In this document: one piece after another, positions 54,991-64,000 of the stretch
Layout: each line of letters begins with the position of its first letter
Numbering within the stretch: the stretch's first letter is position 1
Assembly (NCBI RefSeq): GCF_050436995.1
Contig: NC_134767.1
Coordinates: forward strand, 6,634,001 to 6,698,000
Length of the DNA: 64,000 nucleotides
Origin: Anticarsia gemmatalis
Lineage: Eukaryota; Arthropoda; Insecta; Lepidoptera; Erebidae
Direction: 5' to 3'
The notes under the pieces: model-generated
Seen by the model: only the letters and a program-made list of their open reading frames with translations
Database searches by the model: none
Told to the model about the DNA's origin: nothing
Translations under genes and position numbers: made by a program

Positions 54991-56671
54991 CTGCTGAAAT
55001 TACAGTATAAATGTAATTCTCTGTAAATTACAAAGCAATGTGTGGGTCAATGACTGTTGAAGGTCTCAATTTGACTGTATTTCTTGTCGTTATGATCATT
55101 AAATTGTACCTAATCTATATTTGACGAGGAATATGTAATCGTCACTAGTACTTAACTGCTGACTAATACTTATTTCTTTATTCATACCTACTGAGAAAAC
55201 ATTTCTCAAACTTAACTCTTTTATTTAAATACTAAAACTTATAGCTAATGCTCTGTTTCGATCCAATTTAGAAATGAGATACTTAATATAATGAGTAGGT
55301 ACCTAAACGGTTCTTCAATTTTTTGTAATTTCTAAAGATCTCACCGAAGTTCTTCAATAATGGAAGATAGATCATAAAATTGCAACCAAGGAAAAACAGT
55401 ATAAAATAATGAACTTATTGTATAATAGCTTCACAAGATTATTAAATAAGACGCAAAATGCTGACATAAATATCAAAGTTAAGTTAAGAAATAGCAACAA
55501 TATCAGCTAATATTGGCTACAGCTCTCCCAATTAGATTACATCAGAACTGCTCTACTTATCAATAAAAGAAAATTCTCAAAGCGAGATCACGTACAAAGA
55601 AAAGTAAATAGGACTCGGAAACATTTTTCATCGATACGATCCCACATCACTAGGCTCTTCCCGATCGCTACCATCGCCTCTGACCGACATAAGTCGACCT
55701 TACTATAAAGAGAGATAACAATATACGTATCGAACGCAACAGAAAGAGACAAAAAATGTAAGTGGGTCACGGGATGAGAGGCGTCTCGGTGCTACCGCTT
55801 TTATTAAGCGCTGAAATGCTGAAAAACATGGCTCTAGGGAAATGGGTGGTTGAAAACAGAGGTCTATAAATAGATACCTAGGCTCTTTTGAGCGACAGAA
55901 CTTATAATTAATTGTCCTTATTATAAAGAGGCGTCGAATTTGTCCATTTTTTTCCTCTAAAGATTTATGGCCTTAAGATAGCGTCTACGGAGCGTTGATT
56001 TATTTATAAAGGTTCTACGAAATATTAAGTTCTGCAAAATCCTGAGAATGAGATGCGTGGGTGTTCAAATTATGCTTGAACTTATTCCTGTTACTTTACC
56101 TTTACCGCGGATATTCAATTATGCATCTAATACTCTGTTTATATTTGACCTATAAACCTCGTGAAGTTATGTTTGTAACAAAATTAGCAGGTAGGTCATT
56201 ACAATTTCAAAAGTGTACCCCCGCTGCTACATCGATCGGCGCGTCACGCTCACGGGCCATTTTAACGTAATTGGTTATGTTGTCGCCATAATTACAAATA
56301 ATCACATTCAGGTTGATTGAATCCAAAAATATCATATCATGTTAATTAAATTAGAGGCGAGTTGTGCGGCAGCCGCCCTCGATCCCGTCGCGCGACAAAC
56401 ACCGACCGGGAATCAATCGGTAGCGCTCGAGCCGCTTAGTTGTGCGAGTTCCGCGCATGCGCAACCGAAGGCCGATCGATGCGGCGGGCGTTTCGTTCAG
56501 TGGTCGCGTACCCGTCGCGCAGTCCAGTGCACAATGCGTTCCCACTGACGCGGGAAACGAGCCAAGCTGTATCTCCGCGAGTACGCCGCGGAGGACGAGC
56601 GGCCGCCGTGCCGGGAGGAGTGGCGCCGGCAGGATTGGGGCGCCGGCGGCGCGCGCGGCCGCCTGCCTCAG

Positions 56672-57112
56672 GTGGACCGCAGCCCGTCGCGCCGCAGCCC
56701 CTACCTGACGCGAGATGACGAGCCCTCGCCGGCGCCCGACGAGCGAGGCCGCTCCGCCTCGGCCGGCGCCCACCACCGCGCGCGCCCTCGTCCCCTCCGT
56801 TACCAATCCCTCGAGCGCGACTATGACCGCTCCTACGCGCCGCCGCCCCCTCCCGAAGAGGACTACTACCGACGCGAACCACCCCCCCTCTTCCTCGGAG
56901 AGTTGCAATCTCAGAATTCCGATCTGCAAAGGGAGTTGGGAAATCTTAAGAAAGAGCTGGAATTGACTAATCAGAAACTCGGCTCCAGCATGCATAGCAT
57001 AAAGACCTTCTGGAGTCCCGAGCTGAAGAAGGAGCGGGCGCTAAGAAAAGAGGAGAGCGCCAAGTACAGCCTTATAAACGACCAACTGAAACTGCTCAAC
57101 CAAGAGAATCAG
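56672..57112 (+). CDS. brp: Bruchpilot (ELKS/CAST) N-terminal coding exon, partial gene
   Basis: The frame codes 147 residues to a phase-0 donor (gag aat cag|GTTAGT). It holds DRSPSRRSPYLTRDDEPSPA, a Ser/Arg/His-rich stretch, RPLRYQSLERDYDR, a proline run, and then the highly conserved LQSQNSDLQRELGNLKKELE, TNQKLGSSMHSIKTFWSPEL, KKERALRKEESAKYS and LINDQLKLLNQENQ that opens the ELKS coiled coil. Bruchpilot is the scaffold of the presynaptic active zone; it clusters Ca2+ channels and tethers vesicles. The frame is open back to 56549 but has no ATG. The sequence cctgcctcag|gtggac at 56671/56672 fits a splice acceptor, so translation probably starts in an upstream exon. The exon is GC-rich, so frames on the opposite strand are long shadows. 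Confidence 0.9.
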
Positions 57113-60100
57113 GTTAGTGTTGAACCTCTAGTTTGTAGCTCCCCTAACCTCTAACCGCTTGACCTCTACTTCCTGCTAGAGACGACATTTCCACCCAACC
57201 CCTACTTCCTGTTACAGAAAATCTCAAGAAGGTATAATTTTGCGTCTCTGACAGAAAAGAATATACTATGCTTGAGATATTCTTCCGGTTTGATCGCTAT
57301 ACATATTTCCGTCGTATCCAACCGGCTTACTGTCACCAAACTCTTTAATCTACATAACTGTCCCATTATGTAAATGCATATTTTATTCTACATTTCCTTT
57401 TTCATTTGTAACGTAAAGCTTTTCTTCTGCCCGATTTATGATGTTCTTGGGGTACTGTTACTTTTGTTTTATTAATTAAGTCGTTAATCTTTTAAACCCA
57501 TTTGCTTTCCATTCTTTTCAGTTAAACCATTACCAAATTCGTTCCGAATTTAAAGCAAAAACAATGAGTCATATTTTAATATCGGGACATTGTAGAGCTT
57601 CTTTATAGTATCGTGGCGTATTCTGAATAAAATCAACAAACAGTAATTATGAGTCACGGCCTGAACCATCCGATTCGCCGCCTTGTCTACGACAGCTTTA
57701 TACGCTTGCGTCACGCATGCTTCGAAGATTCTTACATTCATTTGGTGTGAGAGGTCAATGGAGCACTTCTTGTAATGCACTGTTCTACTTTATGATGTTA
57801 TTCCGTCCTGTATATTTCCAGACACGTTGGCCACTTAGAGAAAGTTGGCTAATCACATTTATCTAATGAAATAGAACTAAGAACAATATTTGAGTAAACT
57901 ACGCCGACGCAAAACACAAAAATGAATAGTTTTCTTTTGAAAAGAAAATCTTTTTTGCGTCTACAACAATTTCTAAGATTTAAGCTTCAATGATTTTCTA
58001 TTGAATCATCAAGTTCAATATAAATCCTACGCCTTTTATTACAAAGCCTTCTCTGATCTTTAATTAAAAAGATAGAGGATTCAAGAGAAGACGAGGAAGG
58101 TTAGAATTTTATTTTGTTAGATATTTCGTATAATCAGATTCTTAGAATATTTTGTTCCTTTGTATCTCAAAGTTCCGCCGCATGGAGCAAGCAATCTTTA
58201 ACGAAATCATATGCTATACTATTCTTGACATCATCTGCTAGTCACGTGTTCTTCAATGCTTAATCTGGAAAAATCTGTTCTCGTTGTTCCTATTACGCTC
58301 TAACTGCCATAAGTAGTCTTAATACCAGGCATAGAATATTCTTGTCCCATTTAATAGCCAAGTTAAGGGTCGCCACTTGTCGTGATCTCACGCATAAGTA
58401 AGTGGATTTGCGAAATTCGTTTAAGGGACTGCGACTCGAGAACAGCTTTTTCTGCTGACTGACACAATTTAGGTCGTTGGATCTTGTTTAATGAGATGAA
58501 AATGAGAAGAATACGCAAGATATTAAACACTTCATGTAGTCTTCGGCAGAGATAGCAAATTTAATTCACGAAGACGACGTTAATACAATTCGAAAATCTA
58601 AGCTTTAACTTATGTTTGGAGAAAACACGTCATTGTCATTACCCGATTCATAAATCGGTCTCGTCTGTACTTATTTGGAATATTACTAACAATCAATAAA
58701 ACAAATAGTATGTAAGTCATAATAATGCAATCATCTCTGCTTTCTGCAGCCAAAACAATAGTATTATTTTCAACACATTTGTGTGCAGATTTAGACAGAT
58801 TATGACAAGATAATGACGTATTTTTTCCTCAATTATCAATATCAAAAATCTAAATATCTTAGCAATCATTGTGGAATTCGTAAAATAGCAATGGGAAAGT
58901 GGTAAAGTAATATATCGTCCCAATGTTGCACGCTACACGGTCGATAGCGTGGTGCGTGGTCAAAGAAAAGTTAATTTCGGCAACGTAGCATTTTATACGA
59001 GCATGCATGAATATGAAAAATGAATGTGGATTTACTCGGATTTGCGGCTGAGTTCGTAGTCACTAGACGTACAACATGACTATTCTCTTTGTTTTATATA
59101 CGTAATAACTGGGATATGGCACTAAAATATCAAAATTAATGATCGTTCATGTTAATAGAACATGCTATATAGTATTCATGTTACTCTTGTTATAGCCTAA
59201 TAATATTATGAGACGAGCTTATTGTTATCTCCCAAAGAGCGTTATATGGGTGTCTTAAACTTTAGCATTTCGTTATTTAGGAATATCTTTGTGGTTAATA
59301 AGACAAATATCATTATTAAGACTTATCTATTTGTTATTATCCCTTACGCGGCTATAAATCAGTTAAATCATTGATTATGTTTTAAATCGCTTCCCTTTAA
59401 ATCTGATTCGTTCTATACACAATAGCCTATTTTATAATCCACGTTACGCTTGCCGTGACCTATGATATTAGGAATTTGAACCACAAAACGTTTAATTACA
59501 AAATAAGGCGAAATTTTAATTAAGTATTCGAAAATTCATTGCTCTTTTCCAATAAGATACGCGAAGCACTTCAAACGATTAATTACCGACTTCACTTTAA
59601 GATAAGCTACAGTCGGGAAATTCAGGAAAATAAAGGAGAACTTATTTTAAAAACTTCTCAGAAAATATTCACAAAGTCTGCTACGGCTTATATTATACTT
59701 AGAAATATTAACATAAAGATCGTATTATTTCGCAAAGAATAAAAACGTTTTCTACGCGCTAGAAATTTTCTTTAAGAAGTATACTCTAAAGGATTATATC
59801 TGAAAATATTCTAGAAAAACCTAGGAATAAGTTTATTCTATGAAGAAAATACTGGTCTATCTAAGAATTATCGACTTATCAGTTTTATGAATAAAGATTT
59901 TTATCTCAAGGAAAATGTTATTTCTTTGAAAGCTTCTTCACAATATGGTTTCATTTTTTGTCGAAGATAACGAAGGTAGTAAAATAAGGATGTATGTACT
60001 TATGTTAAATTATAACAGCGAGGTTAGTTGAGTTAGGAAACCTCGAGGGTATTGTCTTATTTTCCTTCTCTTTAAGAAAATGTCCGCTATAGACTACATT

Positions 60101-63100
60101 TCGTTCCTTTTTTATGGTATGAAGTCTATTATAAACATATTTCGTAATTTATTGAGTTAAATAGTACGTGAACTCAAAAATTTCTCAAACTCCCAAAATC
60201 TATACGAACTGCAGCCTCATATCTAATTATTCTTAAATACGTGAATCTGATATTTGTTCCAGCTTACAAGAAATGTACGATGTCTACCATTAGATATCAA
60301 ATTGTTCCACAAAGTTTGTTACTTTTCAATAAATCTCTTCTTCAAGGGAGAAATAGAGAAAATACATAAAAATAAGTACTAATTTATTCATCGTAAAACG
60401 CGTAACGTTCTACTTTAGCTATCCTAGCTGACCTCATCTAGTATCCTTTGTAAGGGTCTAGACTCTAGACACTTTCGTCTCGTGCCAAACTCCAGCCGCT
60501 GGCACGGTGTCAAAACGAGGACTTAAATCATGATAAGTAATTTTTGTTGTGCCACTTCTACGTTTGGCAAGAATCCTTAAATTTTATGAGGGCATTCCCT
60601 TGCTTTATTCACGAAGAAAAAAAAATGTGATATCGGCTGTGAAGCTTTGGCTATTTGTCAAAAAAGCTTCTTTATTAGTGTCAATGGCCTAGTAAAAGAC
60701 TTCGATTTCTTAATACTGATACACCATGTACTCTATTTTATGTGAAATAAATATCTTTATCATTAACTTGTGTTTGTCCTTTTATGATAATAGAGGATGA
60801 ACTGAGCAAAACATACAATAAAATTGCAGTTAAGTATAATAAACCATTATCCAAATTAATTAAATCAGATTAACAATGGATAAATGTAACAGATTTGTAC
60901 GCCGGCCGCATTCATTGAGGTAGTTGTAGGTGCGAAGGCGGGAAGCAGGTCATTAATGGCCGTCCTCCACCTGCAATGCAGGAGAGATCAGATTAACGCA
61001 TTGTCTATCCCCCACTATTGCGCCATTGTTATTCAGGACCCGTATTGAATAGCTCTAATTGCAAAATCTCGTTACCATAATCCACAAAGCTTGCAATACG
61101 AAAACGTGTTGGTTGTATGTAATAAAGCGAAATAGAGAGAACAGTCAGCAATTTTTGCACAATAAGAATAAAATTGCTAGCATTTCAGAATATCAAAACG
61201 TAGAACAATCTTGTTAGGATTATCTGAGAAAGTATTCCCGTGTAAGTTTTGCAAAATGTTAGTAGTACGTGTTGTTAATCTTAGAAGTGCTTCGCTCGAG
61301 ACTGGAAGTGTGTAATCGTAATCACTTTTATGGCAATTTAAACTTTGACGCCATTACGGCTGTCAGTTTGGCGCGCAGCCAGCGTCCAGACTTGACAGGT
61401 GGTGTTCAGAAATCGTACTCGTGATTGTAGAGCCACACCTGTTGACTTTATTGTTAAGTATTTGAATCACTAATGAGCAATAATTTGCAGAAACTAACCA
61501 CTTCTGCACATATGGATTGAAAAGGCGTAAGCGAAATTATCAAGCTCCATATTATCGGGTCCCTGTTTGCCGTCGGTGCTATTGTTTCATTACTTCCGTT
61601 AATGTTATCAGAGGTTTCGGAAACATACTCGTAGTATATAACGTTAGGGATCCTTTATCAGGACCACTGCTATCTCTGTACACGTCGGAATCATAACATT
61701 AATGGTAAAACTATTAGGAACACTATTTAACTACACATTATTATCATACCTCTACATAAATGTTTTGCTTAGTCTCAAAATTTCCATTTAAAAAAATAAT
61801 TGTCTTACACGTTGGTAAATACAGGATTGTGGTCATTTTTAGTCAATATTTTTCTGCCCTTTATCAGTTATGAAAGAAACGTTAAAACTAAGTCGCCTAA
61901 AGCAATGACATATTAGTTTCAAACACTAAAGTTATAACAGTTCCCAACTTGATATGTTATGAGCGTGTGTTCACCAACCGCTGCAGAAACATATTTCTTT
62001 CAAAACTTTGCTCAAAGCCAATAGACTTTAGTATTTTTAACAACGATATTGGTTTGTAACATGCAATACGAGTATTAATCAATCATCTATTGTAAAACCT
62101 GTACAATGTGCGATCTAAATCGTTTACATAATCGACACGTTTGACGAAAGGATTATATTGATGGGCTTAATATAAAATGGATGGTTTGTTGAAAAATTTT
62201 AGGCACTGTTTAAGCAAAAAAGTAATTGCTTTTATCTTTAAAAACAGCATCAATTTTGTCCGAGAAAATCTTGTTAAATTTTCTATGAAACGACTCCATT
62301 TTACAACTTAATCGTGTTGTAACATATAGACTTACAAGGGTGCGCTAGGTTTTTAATCTACGCCTTGGATCAGCACTTAAATCACTTCCCGTTCCTGAAA
62401 AATGTGCAGTTTCCGAGGAAATAGCGCGAACTGAATTCCATATGGGCGGGGCCGCGGGCTATTTCAGGCTAAAACTCTTGTAGGTATTACCTTATTAAAA
62501 TTCTGCTAGGGAATTTCTCTTGTACAACATGCTCGGGAGCACGTTGAAAGAATGCGAGGAATGTTTTATTAGATCTATATTTGAAGAGATATATTCACAT
62601 TTTCCCGTCATAAACACTTGATGAACTAAGAGCCTTATATGAAGTGTTTAGACGAGTGGCGTCTGCCAGACGTGTCAATGGGCTATAACAAGTATAAGGC
62701 TATAATACTTTAGCTTAGCGATAAGAGCGTGTTGTAGTGATGTTTCTATGAAACATTATACTTGAAAATACTTGCAGTGCTCGCTCAGCTTTACGTTTTA
62801 ATAATGTTCAGCGTTATTTGATATTTTATCTGCTCGATCACTTTGTTAGGATAATGGCTAGCTCGTCTGGAAATATTATTCAAGTCGCTTAGTAAATTTA
62901 AATTTCTCAGAATTCATAAGATCTTATAAATCTAATGGATTTGTATTACGTTGCTCTCATTTTTGACTGCAACAATATTAGTGAAAAAATAATCTTGAGC
63001 TTATGTATACAAACTATCGAAGTATTGACGCTACTAAATAGACGGCCGTTAATAGCCGATGAGGGTCATAAAACGTTAATTTTAGTAACATAACAACGCC

Positions 63101-64000
63101 ATATGGTCGCCGCTGGCCATTCTCTAACATTACAACATCAATGGGAAGTGACAGGGGGATATGAATTTGGGACCACACATGCTCTAATAGAAATGGGTTA
63201 AAAGTTCTTTAGAAAGATAAGAAATTAATTTTATGTGTCAATTTTCGTCTTTACGAATGTTACGCCATGTTTAGTAATTTATTAGCTTCTGAACATTCTA
63301 ATTTACGAGGCACTAAAGCCCCATTTCGCAATCGTAATTGACAAAGTACCCTTCAAACTGTATAATTCATGCCGTAGATATTATTTTTAGATTAAATAAA
63401 AACATTAGCATGAGCGTGACATTTATCTTCTGAATAAAATAAACATTCTTAACAAACCCTCAGTATTATAATGCCGTAAATAAACAAATCTGTTTCTGCT
63501 TAACGTCGAAATAAGTGAAATAATTTCGACTAAATGTATGAGGTGAGGGGTAGCCTGCGGGTAGGCAAGCAAAATAAGGTACTTTTCGTCCCAAAATTAT
63601 GGACAAACCGAATTAGACGCGGGTCGAGCATGCAAAAGCTTTAATAAAGTTCCATGTTTGTCTTTTCATACCTACGTATTTAAACACTCGTAATAATGAT
63701 GAATGTCAATTAAAAACTCGTATAAAAAGCATACATCGTTATGCGTGTGTAGTGTTTCAAGTTGATAAGAGCAATTGAACGGAGGCTTGACCTCCGTGAG
63801 CATTTTTATTCGCAAACGAGCGAGCGGTGGTACAATCGGCAGTTTAATTTTATGTTAACACATTTTTAAACCCTCGTTTCGTAAGAGTTCGTGTATTAAA
63901 GTCGTGTCAGTGAAATAAAAAATATGTACGACCACTCTGCTTTCATATCTGCCGGTAATATAAAATCCCGAATGAAACAATGTAAGCCTACGAGCTGCTG
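57113..64000 (+). other. Bruchpilot intron continuing past the window
   Basis: No continuation of the ELKS coiled coil is seen by 64000. The DNA is AT-rich with few recognisable repeats, unlike the rest of the window. A CG-richer patch at 60900-60970 and the 62400-62460 gggcggggccgcggg stretch may be regulatory, but nothing specific can be named. Confidence 0.6.

Larger units (their letters stand above)
52997..56548. other. Divergent spacer between mRpS16 and bruchpilot
   Basis: It holds the mRpS16 promoter side, a young SINE (53499-53867) and a CpG-richer block (about 54820-54990). A start exon or 5' UTR of bruchpilot is expected here or further upstream. Open frames at 54143, 55588 and 56061 show no domain. 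Confidence 0.5.

Noticed and set aside
56715..56966. Plus-strand ATG frame inside the bruchpilot exon
   Set aside because: It is in a different frame from the conserved ELKS sequence and gives low-complexity protein.
56351..56995. Long minus-strand open frames of 214 and 148 codons opposite bruchpilot
   Set aside because: They are Arg/Ala/Gly-rich shadows of the GC-rich bruchpilot exon, with no domain and no splice or start support.
1..64000. CRISPR arrays, operons or prophage
   Set aside because: The window is eukaryotic nuclear DNA with spliced genes; no regularly spaced direct repeats or bacterial gene blocks are present.

Overview
This is a stretch of insect nuclear DNA, almost certainly from a moth or butterfly (Lepidoptera). 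It is AT-rich and intron-rich, and it is full of short repeats typical of lepidopteran genomes: small Helitrons that end in CTAG and sit between A and T, tRNA-derived SINEs ending in 'cccagcagtgggacattaatg', 5S-rRNA-derived SINEs and mariner-type MITEs. There is no bacterial gene organisation. Genes were rebuilt exon by exon from splice sites and reading phase; no transcript data were available.

Layout. (1) 1-11794: no gene recognised; Helitrons, three SINE families, a BEL/Pao retrotransposon scrap and several hairpins. (2) 11795-32459, plus strand: an MCTP gene (multiple C2 and transmembrane domain protein), 14 constitutive coding exons plus a possible 93-nt cassette exon. C2B, C2C and both membrane segments are present, but no C2A exon could be found. 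Its largest intron holds a 1.9-kb near-perfect palindrome with one Helitron copy in each arm. (3) 36537-50394, plus strand: a REEP5/DP1-type receptor expression-enhancing protein (ER-shaping). Three common exons are followed by three alternative in-frame last exons, each coding a different short C-terminal tail. The intron before the tails holds a duplicated block, a LINE endonuclease fragment and a 1.95-kb CpG-rich element with terminal inverted repeats. (4) 52065-52996, minus strand: mitochondrial ribosomal protein S16 (3 exons, 133 aa), tail-to-tail with REEP. (5) 56672-57112, plus strand: the N-terminal coding exon of bruchpilot (ELKS/CAST active-zone scaffold). It has no in-frame ATG, so an upstream start exon is expected. 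The rest of the window, 57113-64000, is its first large intron as far as I can see.

Functional relations. MCTP (ER Ca2+ sensor, presynaptic homeostasis in flies), REEP (ER tubule shaping) and bruchpilot (active zone) all have ER or neuronal roles, but they are separate transcription units and nothing shows co-regulation. The best leads are the REEP tail choice, the missing MCTP C2A, the palindrome with its acidic exon remnant, and the CpG-rich mobile element.
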